A stretch of 50,266 nt of DNA from Hymenobacter sp. ISL-91. Its GTDB lineage: Bacteria > Bacteroidota > Bacteroidia > Cytophagales > Hymenobacteraceae. A program made the translations under genes and the position numbers. Location of the stretch: contig NZ_JAGGPS010000004.1 of NCBI RefSeq assembly GCF_018613725.1, positions 213,335 to 263,600 of the forward strand, written 5' to 3'. Positions 1 through 8,637 of this stretch are shown piece by piece; within the stretch, counting starts at the first letter, position 1, and every line of letters begins with the position of its first letter. The notes under the pieces are model-generated. The model worked only from the letters and a program-made list of their open reading frames with translations, had not been told where the DNA came from and ran no database searches.

Positions 1-5
1 ATTCT

Positions 6-40
6 TAATTCCTAATTCCTAATTCCTAATTCTTAATTAC
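6..40. repeat. TAATTCC heptamer tandem array
   Basis: Five consecutive 7-bp units are visible: TAATTCC three times, then TAATTCT and TAATTAC. The array lies just past the stop codon of the minus-strand ABC exporter. The 7-bp period matches other intergenic arrays in this window, although this one is AT-rich and lacks their AG phasing. Function unknown. Confidence 0.85.
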
Positions 41-44
41 TCAC

Positions 45-1829
45 CTACGCTTCCTCGCTCTGGAGTTGCCGCTCGTAGAGGGCGCGGTAGAGGCCCTGCT
101 CGTCGCGCATGAGGACTTCGTGGGTGCCGTGCTGCACAATCTGGCCGTCGTCGAGCACCAGAATTTCGTCGGCCAGCTTTACCGAGCTCACGCGGTGACT
201 GATGATGAGGCTGGTGCGGTTGTGCATGATGCGCTGCAGGGCCCCCAGAATGGCGTTTTCGGTGTCGGTGTCTACGGCCGAAAGGGCGTCGTCCAGAATG
301 AGGATTTTGGGCTCCTTTACTAGGGCGCGGGCAATACTCACACGCTGCTTCTGCCCGCCCGAAAGCGTGATGCCCCGCTCGCCAAGCTTGGTATCGAAAC
401 CCTGCGGGAAGTCGATAATGTTGGTATACACGTTGGCATCCTTGGCGGCCTGCAGCATGCGGGACTCGTCGGGAGCATCGAGGCCGAAGTTGATGTTGTT
501 GCGGATGGAATCGGAGAACAGGAATACGTCCTGCGGTACGTAGCCGATCTGGCTTCGGAGCGACGTGAGGGCCAGGTCCCGCACATCCACGCCATCGACG
601 CTGATGCTGCCCTCCGTTACATCATACAGGCGCGAGAGTAGGGCCGCCACGGTGCTTTTGCCCGAGCCGGTATTGCCGATAACGGCCAGCGTCTGGCCCG
701 GCCGGATGCGGAACGACACGTCGCGCAGGGCCTGAATGCCGGTATCGGGATAAGTGAAGGAGACATGGTCGAAGTTGATGTCGCCCTTGATGTCGAGCTC
801 GATATGCTGGCGCGAGACGATGTCGGTCTTCTGGTCCATGAACTCGTTGATGCGGGCCTGCGAGGCCTCGGCCCGCTGCACCAGCGAGGAAGTCCAGCCC
901 AAGGCCGTAACGGGCCAGGTGAGCAGGTTCACGTAAATCAGGAACTCGGCAATGCTGCCGGTGGTAATGGTGCCCCGAATCACCTCCTGGCCGCCCACCC
1001 ACACGGTAATAATCGTGCTCAGGCCCACCAGAAACAGAATCAGCGGGAAAAACAGCGAGTTGACGAAGTTGAGGCTCAGCGACTTCTCCTTGTACTCGTT
1101 GGAAGCCGCCGTGAACTGCCGGTGCGAATCCTGCTCGCGCACAAATGACTTGATGACCCGAATGCCCGAAAAGGCTTCCTGCACAAACGTCGTCATGCCC
1201 GACAACGAACGTTGGATTTCGTCGGACTTCCGCTGGATGATGTTGTTGACGTAGAAAATACTCACGCTGAGTACCGGCAATGGCAGCAGCGTGTAAAGGG
1301 TCAGCTTCACATTCACCATGAGCATGAGCGGCACAATCAGCACAAACAGCAGTACGAGCTGCATAAAGTACATGATGGCCGGCCCGATGTACATGCGCAC
1401 CCGGCCTACGTCCTCGGAAATGCGCGACATCAGGTCGCCGGTGCTGTGGCGGCGGTAGAAGCTCAGCGGCAGGCTCTGGTAGTGCTGGTAGATTTCGTTT
1501 TTCTGGTCGTTTTCCACCAGCCTGCTCATCACAATCAGCGTCTGGCGCATGAAGAACAGGAAGATGCCCCGTAACAGCGCCATCAGCAAAATCAGGAGCG
1601 CATACAACAGCACGTTGCGCCCGAACAACTCATAAACCTGCGTTTGGGCCCGGGTGCCGCCGTAGAGGTGGTACAAGTCAATTCCTTCGCCCACCAGATC
1701 GAAGGCGTAGCGCACAATCTGAGCCGGAAAAATGGCCAGCAGCGTGCTCAGGGCCACGAACAGCACGCCCCCGAGGAAGTGCCATTTATAGCGTAGCAGG
1801 TATTTATTGGTAGCGGAAAGTGCGGGCAC
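45..1829 (-). CDS. MsbA-type ABC exporter, fused permease and ATPase
   Basis: A half-transporter of 594 residues that should dimerise in the inner membrane and export a hydrophobic substrate such as lipid A precursor, lipid or drug. Residues 1-330 form a six-helix exporter domain with hydrophobic stretches near 16-36, 72-98, 150-195 and 255-300. The ATPase domain follows, with Walker A GNTGSGKST at 385-393, Q-loop VPQD at 431-434, signature LSGGQ at 489-493, Walker B ILILDD at 509-514 and the switch histidine near 545. Every ATPase motif is intact. The start is GTG; no in-frame ATG lies near it. The gene is transcribed away from the neighbouring dehydrogenase across a 409-bp gap. The family is certain, the substrate is not. 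Confidence 0.93.
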   Translation of the reverse strand: MPALSATNKYLLRYKWHFLGGVLFVALSTLLAIFPAQIVRYAFDLVGEGIDLYHLYGGTRAQTQVYELFGRNVLLYALLILLMALLRGIFLFFMRQTLIVMSRLVENDQKNEIYQHYQSLPLSFYRRHSTGDLMSRISEDVGRVRMYIGPAIMYFMQLVLLFVLIVPLMLMVNVKLTLYTLLPLPVLSVSIFYVNNIIQRKSDEIQRSLSGMTTFVQEAFSGIRVIKSFVREQDSHRQFTAASNEYKEKSLSLNFVNSLFFPLILFLVGLSTIITVWVGGQEVIRGTITTGSIAEFLIYVNLLTWPVTALGWTSSLVQRAEASQARINEFMDQKTDIVSRQHIELDIKGDINFDHVSFTYPDTGIQALRDVSFRIRPGQTLAVIGNTGSGKSTVAALLSRLYDVTEGSISVDGVDVRDLALTSLRSQIGYVPQDVFLFSDSIRNNINFGLDAPDESRMLQAAKDANVYTNIIDFPQGFDTKLGERGITLSGGQKQRVSIARALVKEPKILILDDALSAVDTDTENAILGALQRIMHNRTSLIISHRVSSVKLADEILVLDDGQIVQHGTHEVLMRDEQGLYRALYERQLQSEEA

Positions 1830-2238
1830 CAGCGAAAAGTTGGGAGGTGGTATAGCGTAGGAAAGTAGAAAGTTATAAACGGCGCAAAGGGTTTCCTCGG
1901 CTCATTTTATGGCTTACAAAAGCACCCGTCGAAATATTGCCGCTGACTGGTTCGTATCGCTCGGAACCGAATGAACAACAACAGCAACGCCGAGGCACAA
2001 CATTTTGCGTCTGTACTTTCTCTCCTTCCAAACTCCCGTAAAACGGCGTACTTTTGCACCCGAATTGCGGGGGCATCGGGCCGAAGCCGCGCGGGACGTT
2101 CATTGAGCGGAGGGAGAACAGCCAAAGGCCGTTCCACATCGTTTAACGACTGCCGAGCGTTGGCGGCGGGCCGCTACCACCGCGAAGGTACGCCAATCCT
2201 CCCCTTCCCACCCACCCATTTTCCACCTCCCCCACGTT
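1830..2238. other. Divergent intergenic region
   Basis: This 409-bp gap separates the minus-strand ABC exporter from the plus-strand leucine-dehydrogenase-like gene. It should carry both promoters. I see a TACTTTTG box for the plus-strand gene. On the minus strand there is only a weak candidate, TTG followed by TACTTTCC near the exporter start. No convincing gene is present. Confidence 0.6.
2049..2056 (+). promoter_or_regulatory. Bacteroidetes -7 box (TACTTTTG) for the dehydrogenase
   Basis: TACTTTTG fits the Bacteroidetes -7 consensus TAnnTTTG and lies about 180 bp before the start codon. I see no clear TTG -33 element at the expected distance, so this is a partial match. Confidence 0.45.
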
Positions 2239-3330
2239 ATGGTTGAAACGCAAGTAGTAACCGAGGCCTCCGTTTTCGGCCAGATTGCCGAGTTCCAGCA
2301 CGAGCAGGTAGTGTACTGCCACGACCACGAAACCGGCCTGAAAGCCATCATCGGCATCCACAACACCGTGCTCGGCCCCGCCCTGGGCGGTACCCGCATG
2401 TGGCACTACGCCTCCGACGCCGAAGCCCTGAACGACGTACTGCGCCTGAGCCGCGGCATGACCTACAAAGCGGCCATTTCGGGCCTGAACCTGGGTGGTG
2501 GCAAAGCCGTCATCATCGGCGACGCCGCTACCATGAAAACCGAGGCGCTGCTTCGCAAATTCGGCCGCTTCGTGCAGAACCTCAACGGCAAGTACATCAC
2601 GGCCGAAGATGTAAACATGACCACCCGCGACATGGAGTTCATCCGCATGGAAACCAAGCACGTGTCGGGCCTGCCCGAGAGCATGGGCGGCTCCGGCGAC
2701 CCGTCGCCCGTAACCGCTTATGGTACCTATATGGGCATGAAAGCCGCCGCCAAGCGCGCCTTCGGTTCCGACTCGCTGGCCGGCAAGCGTATTGCCGTGC
2801 AGGGCATGGGCCACGTGGGTACCTACCTGCTGGAATATCTGCAGAAAGAAGGCGCGCAGCTGATCGTGAGCGACTACTACGAAGACCGGGCCCTCGATGC
2901 GGCCAACCGCTTCGGCGCCCAAATGGTCGGCCTCAACGACATCTATGACCAGGACGTGGATATCTACTCGCCCTGCGCGCTGGGTGCCACGCTCAACTCC
3001 GACACCATTCCGCGCCTGAAGTGCCAGGTGGTGGCCGGCTGCGCCAACAACCAACTGGCCGATGAGAACCTGCACGGCCCCGAGCTGGTGAAGCGCGGTA
3101 TCGTGTACGCTCCCGACTTCCTCATCAATGCTGGTGGTCTCATCAATGTGTACTCGGAAGTAGTGGGTGGCAACCGCGAGGCGGCCCTCATCCAGACCGA
3201 GAAAATCTACGACATCACTACCCAGGTGCTGGCTAAGGCCGAGCAGGAAGGCAGCCACCCGCAGGCCGCCGCTACCCGCCAGGCCGAGGAGCGCATCGCC
3301 GCCATCGGCAAGGTAAAATCTACTTACTAA
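2239..3330 (+). CDS. Leucine-dehydrogenase-like Glu/Leu/Phe/Val dehydrogenase
   Basis: A 363-residue enzyme expected to deaminate a branched-chain or related amino acid oxidatively with NAD+, giving the 2-oxoacid and ammonia. The N-terminal substrate domain has the glycine-rich GLNLGGGKAVIIGD segment, with the likely catalytic lysine at 89 and a second conserved lysine at 77. The Rossmann dinucleotide motif GMGHVG is at 189-194. The length and the GGGKAVIIGD wording are those of leucine/valine dehydrogenases rather than the longer glutamate dehydrogenases. It is the first of three members of this superfamily in the window. Substrate preference is inferred from family resemblance only. Confidence 0.92.
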   Translation: MVETQVVTEASVFGQIAEFQHEQVVYCHDHETGLKAIIGIHNTVLGPALGGTRMWHYASDAEALNDVLRLSRGMTYKAAISGLNLGGGKAVIIGDAATMKTEALLRKFGRFVQNLNGKYITAEDVNMTTRDMEFIRMETKHVSGLPESMGGSGDPSPVTAYGTYMGMKAAAKRAFGSDSLAGKRIAVQGMGHVGTYLLEYLQKEGAQLIVSDYYEDRALDAANRFGAQMVGLNDIYDQDVDIYSPCALGATLNSDTIPRLKCQVVAGCANNQLADENLHGPELVKRGIVYAPDFLINAGGLINVYSEVVGGNREAALIQTEKIYDITTQVLAKAEQEGSHPQAAATRQAEERIAAIGKVKSTY

Positions 3331-3333
3331 TTG

Positions 3334-3391
3334 AGTTGTCAGTTGGTAGTTGTCAGTTGTCAGGTCGCTCAATGACTGACAACTGACAACT
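3334..3391. repeat. AGTTGTC heptamer array with inverted partner
   Basis: Four 7-bp units (AGTTGTC, AGTTGGT, AGTTGTC, AGTTGTC) fill 3334-3361. Two units of the complementary heptamer GACAACT follow at 3378-3391, so the transcript could fold into a hairpin. The element begins just after the dehydrogenase stop and may act as its terminator. A close relative occurs at 24318-24422. Confidence 0.75.
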
Positions 3392-3419
3392 ACCCGCTCA
3401 CAACTACCAACCCAACCCA

Positions 3420-4604
3420 ATGCTCAACCGTCGCACGCTCCGCATCAAGGTCATGCAGGCCCTGTACGCCTACCATCAGGCCGTCGGGTCCGATTATTCT
3501 TTGGCTCTTGAGCGGATTGCGGAAGCCTTCGTGCCCGACCTGACGGCGGCTGAAGCCCCCGACCGCAAGCGGCTGCAAGGCCAGCGTAAAATGGCCGAGG
3601 TTATCTTCAAGGAGTGGCACAAATCGGGTGAAACCCCGGAGCCGACCGACGATGCCGACGTGAATGAGGCGGTGAACGACGCCATCAAGTTCTACAAGCT
3701 GGCGGTGTCTAAGGATAAAACCTACTATGCCGGCCAACTCGTGAGCGGGGCGGAAGCCATTCACGACCAATACCTACACCTGCTCAATATTCCGGAGGTG
3801 CTGCTGCAGATACTGGAGCAGGAACGCGGGCGCGACTCGCGGCGGCTGACGGCCTCGCCGGAGCCGCTGCTGGACACCACCCGGCTCTCGGAAAACCAAG
3901 CCATTGCCAAGCTCATGGAAAACCTGCAGCTGCAGGACCTGACCATTCGGCGCAACCAGAAGTGGCACGGCCAGCCCGAGCTGGACGCACTGCGGGCAGC
4001 CTGGCGCAACGAGATAAAGCAGGACCCCGAGGTGCTGAGCTACCTGGCTGCCCCGGCCGGCAACTACGCCGAAGACCAGGAAATGCTCAAGCACCTCTAC
4101 AAGGAGTTTGTGTTTAAGGGCACGGCCCTGCCCGAGTACATTGAGGAGGATGACCAGAACTGGGAGGAAAACCGCTCAGTAGTGAAGAACCTGGTTATCA
4201 AGACGGTGAAGATGCTCGACGAGGCAGCCGACGAAAACTTGGTGCTCATGTCGCTGTCGGCTAACTGGACCGAGGACAAGGAGTTTGCCGAAAGCCTCTA
4301 CCAGCAGACGCTGGCCGACGACGCGCAGTACGAGCAGCTTATTGCCGACTCGTCGCAGAACTGGGACGTAGACCGCGTGGCCCTGACGGACAAGATTCTG
4401 CTGAAAATGGCGCTTTGCGAGATGCATCTGTTCCGGGCCATTCCGGTAAAGGTTACCATCAACGAGTACATCGAAATCAGCAAGAACTACAGCACGCCGA
4501 AAAGCAAGCAGTTCGTCAACGGCATCCTCGACAAGCTGGCCCAGGACCTGACGGCCAGCGGCGCCATCCGCAAGTCGGGCCGGGGTTTGCTGGACAATCA
4601 GTAG
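3420..4604 (+). CDS. nusB: Transcription antitermination protein NusB, long form
   Basis: NusB binds boxA RNA with NusE/S10 and supports antitermination, mainly of rRNA operons. The N-terminus (MLNRRTLRIKVMQALYAYHQ) and the C-terminal block from about 320 onward (VALTDKILLKMALCEM, then IPVKVTINEYIEISKNY and a KFVNGILDKLA-like end) match the NusB helical fold. At 394 residues it is far longer than the roughly 140 residues of E. coli NusB. The middle of the protein is a large helical insertion, which is usual for Bacteroidetes NusB as far as I know. It heads the series that continues with the YtxH, DUF1573, yajC, YbbR and coaE genes. Confidence 0.93.
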   Translation: MLNRRTLRIKVMQALYAYHQAVGSDYSLALERIAEAFVPDLTAAEAPDRKRLQGQRKMAEVIFKEWHKSGETPEPTDDADVNEAVNDAIKFYKLAVSKDKTYYAGQLVSGAEAIHDQYLHLLNIPEVLLQILEQERGRDSRRLTASPEPLLDTTRLSENQAIAKLMENLQLQDLTIRRNQKWHGQPELDALRAAWRNEIKQDPEVLSYLAAPAGNYAEDQEMLKHLYKEFVFKGTALPEYIEEDDQNWEENRSVVKNLVIKTVKMLDEAADENLVLMSLSANWTEDKEFAESLYQQTLADDAQYEQLIADSSQNWDVDRVALTDKILLKMALCEMHLFRAIPVKVTINEYIEISKNYSTPKSKQFVNGILDKLAQDLTASGAIRKSGRGLLDNQ

Positions 4605-4630
4605 GCAAAAACACTCGTTGTCTGACCATG

Positions 4631-4638
4631 TAGCTTTG
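4631..4638 (+). promoter_or_regulatory. -7 box TAGCTTTG upstream of the YtxH gene
   Basis: A perfect TAnnTTTG match in the gap after nusB, about 110 bp before the YtxH start. No well-spaced TTG is seen upstream, so this is only a candidate. Confidence 0.4.
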
Positions 4639-4747
4639 TGCGCTACCCGCTCGGCATAACGTGCCTCCAACTACTGGCTGCCGGTTTGCGTACGCAGGTT
4701 TACTATCCTGTCCCAACTCTCACCTCCCTATATTCACTTTTCCCGTT

Positions 4748-5059
4748 ATGAGCAGCAAAACCACCACTGGTATTCTGTGCTTTGCCGGCGGCGCCCTCAC
4801 GGGAGCCGTGGTTGGCCTGTTGTACGCCCCCGAAAAGGGCCGCGAAACGCGTAGCTGGCTCAGCTACCAACTCGAGAAGTACCGCGAAACGCTGGCCGAC
4901 CTCACCGAAAATCTTGTAACTAGCCGCTCCGACCAAGGGCCTAGCTCGGCCAAAAGCGAGGGCCAGCGCGTCATTCAGGATGCCAAGAGCAAAGCCGAGC
5001 AGTTGCTGGGCGACGTCGACCAGCTCATCGACCAGATAAACTCGCGCAAAACACTGTAA
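4748..5059 (+). CDS. YtxH-domain membrane-associated protein
   Basis: A 103-residue protein with an N-terminal glycine-rich hydrophobic segment (TGILCFAGGALTGAVVGLLYAP, residues 5-26). Next comes the KGRETRSWL motif typical of YtxH proteins, and then a charged, probably coiled-coil helix to the C-terminus. YtxH proteins are small general-stress-type membrane proteins of unknown mechanism. I chose the ATG at 4748 because it puts the hydrophobic segment at the start; the reading frame is open further upstream but that part looks non-coding. Confidence 0.85.
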   Translation: MSSKTTTGILCFAGGALTGAVVGLLYAPEKGRETRSWLSYQLEKYRETLADLTENLVTSRSDQGPSSAKSEGQRVIQDAKSKAEQLLGDVDQLIDQINSRKTL

Positions 5060-5131
5060 GCAACTCCGCTGCGCTGGGCAGCCGGCGTACTATTGCGGGT
5101 GCTTTCTGCTTTTTTTGCTGATTATATTCAG

Positions 5132-5177
5132 AAAAGTGCCGGAGAACTGACGCAACTGTCGGGACTTCGGCACTTTT
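5132..5177 (+). terminator. Hairpin between the YtxH gene and the dehydrogenase
   Basis: AAAAGTGCCG at 5132-5141 pairs with CGGCACTTTT at 5168-5177. The right arm ends in a T run, as in an intrinsic terminator. The loop is long (26 nt), so the strength is uncertain. Confidence 0.5.
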
Positions 5178-5179
5178 CG

Positions 5180-5211
5180 TTGCCCGCTCCGCTTCGGTAT
5201 CGGTACCTTTA
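5180..5211 (+). promoter_or_regulatory. Candidate promoter of the isocitrate dehydrogenase gene
   Basis: TTG at 5180-5182, a 21-nt spacer, then TACCTTTA at 5204-5211, about 70 bp before the ATG. This is close to the Bacteroidetes consensus TTG-N(19-22)-TAnnTTTG, with one mismatch in the -7 box. Confidence 0.5.
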
Positions 5212-5280
5212 CGGAAACGTTCCCGGTCCTGCTCCCCCGAGCGGCCGGGTCGCCCTTCAAACCATCAACTCTTCTACATA

Positions 5281-6291
5281 ATGCAGCGCATCACCCTTAT
5301 CCCCGGCGACGGTATTGGTCCCGAAATCACGAAAGCAGTAATCGATATTTTTGCCGCCGCCGAGGTTCCGGTGCAGTGGGAGGAGCAGAACGCGGGCCAG
5401 ACCACCTTCGATGCTTCGGGTGAGCTGATTCCGCAGGCCCTGCTCGATTCGCTGGAGCAAAACCGGGTGGCCCTCAAAGGCCCTATCACTACGCCCGTGG
5501 GCAAAGGGTTTCGCAGCATCAACGTAACGCTGCGCCAGAAGTACAATCTCTACCAGAACGTACGCCCGTCTAAAACCACGCCCGGTATAGCCTCGCGCTA
5601 CGCCGACTCAGGCATCGACCTGGTGCTGTTCCGCGAGAACACCGAGGGCCTGTACTCGGGCCTCGAAATGTACGACGAGCACAACGGCATTGCCGACTCG
5701 ATAGCCCGCAACACGGTGGTGGGCGCGCGCCGCATTTGCCGCGCAGCCTTTGCCTATGCCGCCAAGCACGGCCGCAAAAAAGTAACCATGGCCCACAAAG
5801 CCAACATTCTGAAAGTAGCGGGCAAAGTGATGCTCGACGCGGCCCAGGAAGCAGCTCGCGAGTTTCCGCAGATTCAGTACGAGGAGAAAATTATCGACAA
5901 CATGTGCATGCAGCTGGTGATGCGGCCCGAGCAGTTCGATGTAATTGTAACCACCAACCTGTTCGGCGACATCCTCTCCGACCTGTGCGCCGGCCTGGTA
6001 GGTGGCCTGGGCGTGGTAGCCGGTGCCAATATCGGCGACGATATGGCCATTTTTGAGGCCGTCCACGGTTCGGCCCCCGACATTGCCGGCCAGGGCAAGG
6101 CCAACCCCACGGCCCTGCTGCGCTCGGCCCTGATGATGCTCCACCACATCGGCGAGCATGCCAAAGCCGACCAGATTGAGAAGGCCCTGCACCTGACACT
6201 CCAGGACAAAAGCAAATGCACCGGCGACCTGGGCGGTTCGGCTTCTACCAGCGAGTTTGCGCAGGCCATTATTGGTAACCTGGGAAAGTAG
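5281..6291 (+). CDS. NAD-type isocitrate dehydrogenase (isocitrate/isopropylmalate family)
   Basis: A 336-residue beta-decarboxylating dehydrogenase, expected to convert isocitrate to 2-oxoglutarate in the TCA cycle. The N-terminus [16 protein letters not shown] is the family opening. Substrate-binding residues appear in [18 protein letters not shown]. The metal-binding stretch is [19 protein letters not shown], and the cofactor region [18 protein letters not shown] follows. The LYQNVRP wording points to the NAD-dependent (IDH3-like) branch rather than 3-isopropylmalate dehydrogenase, but homoisocitrate or isopropylmalate activity cannot be excluded by eye. No leuA, leuC or leuD lies nearby, which also argues against LeuB. 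Confidence 0.9.
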   Translation: MQRITLIPGDGIGPEITKAVIDIFAAAEVPVQWEEQNAGQTTFDASGELIPQALLDSLEQNRVALKGPITTPVGKGFRSINVTLRQKYNLYQNVRPSKTTPGIASRYADSGIDLVLFRENTEGLYSGLEMYDEHNGIADSIARNTVVGARRICRAAFAYAAKHGRKKVTMAHKANILKVAGKVMLDAAQEAAREFPQIQYEEKIIDNMCMQLVMRPEQFDVIVTTNLFGDILSDLCAGLVGGLGVVAGANIGDDMAIFEAVHGSAPDIAGQGKANPTALLRSALMMLHHIGEHAKADQIEKALHLTLQDKSKCTGDLGGSASTSEFAQAIIGNLGK

Positions 6292-6333
6292 GCGGTGGCC
6301 TGATTCCAGTCCTTACTGCAACTCAAGCTTACT

Positions 6334-6341
6334 TATATTTG
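6334..6341 (+). promoter_or_regulatory. -7 box TATATTTG for the DUF1573 gene
   Basis: A perfect TAnnTTTG match ending about 48 bp before the ATG at 6390. A TTA trinucleotide lies about 20 nt upstream in place of the expected TTG. Confidence 0.5.
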
Positions 6342-6389
6342 TCTTTTGGAAGTCCTATACCGGCTTCTCATCTTGACTTTCAGTTCCCT

Positions 6390-6917
6390 ATGAAACGTAC
6401 ACTGCTTTCTTCTTTGCTGCTTTCCAGCGCGCTGCTGCTGGGCGCCTGCAACAACAACTCCAGCGAAGTAGGCACCGAAGGCATGAATGCCGCCGCCGCC
6501 GATGCCAACGCCGCTACGGCTGCTCCGCTTATCGACAACCCCAATGTGAGCTCAGAAACCGAAGCGCCCAACCCCAACGCACCGGTCATGACCTTCGCCA
6601 AAGTTGACCACGACTTCGGTGACATCCAGCCGAACGCGGTAGTAAAGACTACCTTCGAGTTCACCAACACGGGTAAGTCGCCGCTTATTATTGAAAACGC
6701 GACGGCCGCCTGCGGTTGCACTACCCCCAATTGGACCAAGGAGCCTATTGCGCCCGGCGGGAAGGGCACGATTGACGTGCAGTTTGACGCCCACGGCAAA
6801 ACCGGGATGCAGAACAAGGAGGTGGCCATTCAGGCTAATACCCAGCCCAGCATCAACAAAGTGGTTATCAAAACCAACATCCTGCCCGACGGCCAAAACG
6901 GCCCCTACCGGCAGTAA
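6390..6917 (+). CDS. DUF1573 lipoprotein
   Basis: A 175-residue predicted lipoprotein. The signal peptide ends in a lipobox with the acylated cysteine at residue 20 (LLLGAC). An Ala/Asn-rich linker follows, then a DUF1573 Ig-like domain from about residue 65 that contains the family's DFGDI motif, FEFTNTGKSPL and the CGCTTPNW segment. DUF1573 proteins are common in Bacteroidetes envelopes and their function is unknown. The ATG at 6390 is chosen because it starts directly at the signal peptide. The gene sits immediately before yajC in the conserved cluster. Confidence 0.9.
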   Translation: MKRTLLSSLLLSSALLLGACNNNSSEVGTEGMNAAAADANAATAAPLIDNPNVSSETEAPNPNAPVMTFAKVDHDFGDIQPNAVVKTTFEFTNTGKSPLIIENATAACGCTTPNWTKEPIAPGGKGTIDVQFDAHGKTGMQNKEVAIQANTQPSINKVVIKTNILPDGQNGPYRQ

Positions 6918-6997
6918 GCCAACGGCGGGGAGCAGGCAGTAATGCTTGCTTCCCTACTGTTGCCAACGATGCCTCTCTCTCGCTGAAACTCCCGCTT

Positions 6998-7318
6998 ATG
7001 TTCGCTTCTCTTTTGCTGCAAGCCCCCGCCGCCGGTGCCGGAGGCCTCATCCAGTACCTGCCCCTGGTGGCCATGGCCGGGGTGGTGTATTTTTTCATGA
7101 TCCGGCCCCAGCAGAAGCGTGCGGCTACCGCCAAAAACTTCCGCGCCAGCCTGGCTAAGGGTGCCCATGTGGTAACTATTGGCGGCCTGCACGGCAAAAT
7201 TGTAGACCTGAGCGAAGAATCGGTGACGGTGGAAGTGGATAAGGCCGTGCGCCTGCGCTTCGACCGCTCGGCCATTGCCCGCGAGGTAGCCAGTAAAACC
7301 ACCGCAACGGCCGAATAG
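6998..7318 (+). CDS. yajC: Sec translocon accessory protein YajC
   Basis: A 106-residue inner-membrane protein of the SecDF-YajC complex, which helps protein export. One transmembrane helix (about 17-37) runs into the diagnostic FFMIRPQQKR sequence. The soluble part has the GAHVVTIGGLHGKIVDL stretch typical of YajC. Its place between the DUF1573 lipoprotein and the YbbR gene agrees with the Bacteroidetes cluster. Confidence 0.96.
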   Translation: MFASLLLQAPAAGAGGLIQYLPLVAMAGVVYFFMIRPQQKRAATAKNFRASLAKGAHVVTIGGLHGKIVDLSEESVTVEVDKAVRLRFDRSAIAREVASKTTATAE

Positions 7319-7369
7319 CAGCTGCGGCAAAGCACCAATCCGGCGCTTGTAGTATCTTGTGGATTCCGG

Positions 7370-7404
7370 AATTCCGGCTTCGGGCGCAACCGGAGGCCGG
7401 AATT
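7370..7404 (+). terminator. Hairpin after yajC
   Basis: AATTCCGGC at 7370-7378 pairs with GCCGGAATT at 7396-7404 and is followed by a T/G-rich run. It could end part of the yajC transcript. The YbbR gene starts only 57 bp further on, so read-through is likely. Confidence 0.45.
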
Positions 7405-7460
7405 TTGGTTTTGGCAGCAGTTGCTGCCGCGTATTTCACTCCTTTTTCAGTTGATTCCCT

Positions 7461-8423
7461 GTGTCGTCTGCCCGCCCCAGTATTCGTCTGCTTCGCTGGT
7501 TCGTGAGCCCGTTTTTCGGGCAGGAGCGAAGCTATTGGCGGGCCGTGTTGGCATGCTTTCTGGTGGCCAGCACCTTCTGGCTGCTCAACGCGCTCAACAA
7601 AACCTACACCACCCGCATCAGCTATCCGCTGGTGTGTCGCTACGACGGGGCCCGTTTTGTGCCGGTGCAGCCGCTGCCCCACGAAGTGGCCGTGAACGTA
7701 ACCGGCCGGGGCTGGAAGCTGCTGCGGGGCCAGTTGCCGCTGGAGGTGCGCCCCGCCGAAATAGTGCTGCGCGACCCCTCTACCCGTTACCTCACGGCCG
7801 GCAGCCTGCGCCCTGCCCTGCAGCAGGCCATGGACGGGCTGCAACTTAATTACCTGGTTTCCGATACGCTATGGGTTGACCTCGACCGGCTGGTAAGCCG
7901 CCGCCTGCCGCTGGCCCTGAGCCCCGCTACCGATGGGGCCGCGCTGCCCTACGAAGCCCGCTTCAAGCCCGACACCGTTACCTTCACCGGCCCTGCCAGC
8001 AAAGTCAACTCCCTGCCCGACCCCTACCCCGTACACCTGCCCCAGGCTCCGGCCGGCTCTACCCAGGGCGACGTGCAGGTACCCATTGGCGGCCCCGACC
8101 AGGTGCAGTCGGATGTAACCGATGTGCGCGTGCGCCTCGTGCGCCGGCCTGTGGTAACCATACCCGTGGATGTAGTGCCCGAACTGCTTGATGCACCCGC
8201 CGGCCGCAGCTTCCGCCTTACGCCGGCCACGGTACGGGTGCGGCTGCAGTTCTTCCCCGAAGACACCGCGGCTTTCCGGCCCGACCAGTTGCGGGTGCAG
8301 CTGCATTACGGCCAGTTCGCCAGCCCCACCGACTCGGTGATGCGCCCCTTCCTGTCGCGCAAGCCGCCCCAGGTACGCGGCTATCTGGTATTAACGCGCG
8401 GCGTACGGCTACAGAGCAAATAG
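7461..8423 (+). CDS. YbbR (CdaR)-like domain protein
   Basis: A 320-residue protein with one N-terminal membrane helix (about 26-45, after the segment ending in QERSYWR) and a long extracytoplasmic region made of YbbR-type beta repeats. Visible repeat signatures include the VAVNVTGRGWKLL stretch near 75 and VTFTGPASKVNSL near 175. In Firmicutes the YbbR protein CdaR regulates the diadenylate cyclase CdaA. No cyclase gene is next to this one, so that role is not assumed. The start is GTG at 7461. It lies between yajC and, after one inserted gene, coaE. Confidence 0.85.
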   Translation: MSSARPSIRLLRWFVSPFFGQERSYWRAVLACFLVASTFWLLNALNKTYTTRISYPLVCRYDGARFVPVQPLPHEVAVNVTGRGWKLLRGQLPLEVRPAEIVLRDPSTRYLTAGSLRPALQQAMDGLQLNYLVSDTLWVDLDRLVSRRLPLALSPATDGAALPYEARFKPDTVTFTGPASKVNSLPDPYPVHLPQAPAGSTQGDVQVPIGGPDQVQSDVTDVRVRLVRRPVVTIPVDVVPELLDAPAGRSFRLTPATVRVRLQFFPEDTAAFRPDQLRVQLHYGQFASPTDSVMRPFLSRKPPQVRGYLVLTRGVRLQSK

Positions 8424-8479
8424 CGCACAGCTAGCTGCCAGCAGGTGAAATACAAAAAGCGTTTTCTGCAAACGACAAA

Positions 8480-8530
8480 GCCCTGCAGGGTAGCACTGGT
8501 CGAAAAGCGGCCAATGCTACCCTGCGGGGC
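8480..8530 (+). terminator. Long hairpin after the YbbR gene
   Basis: A 16-bp arm (GCCCTGCAGGGTAGCA, 8480-8495) pairs with 8515-8530 with one mismatch around a 19-nt loop. There is no strong T run, so it may be a 3'-end stabiliser or a weak terminator. Confidence 0.6.
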
Positions 8531-8637
8531 CTTATATAGCTTATAGCACTCACTTTTATTCAGTTACGTATAGACAAGCTTTCATGCGGCTGCCTCAAGT
8601 ATGAAGGCCGGATGTTGTCTTCCGGCTACTGCTACGC

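Noticed and set aside
2143..3420. 425-residue reading frame on the minus strand across the leucine-dehydrogenase-like gene
   Set aside because: It is antisense to a clear enzyme gene and has the His/Gly/Val-rich composition expected of a GC-rich shadow frame.
7461..8423. c-di-AMP control by the YbbR protein
   Set aside because: No diadenylate cyclase gene lies nearby, so a CdaR role cannot be claimed from this window.
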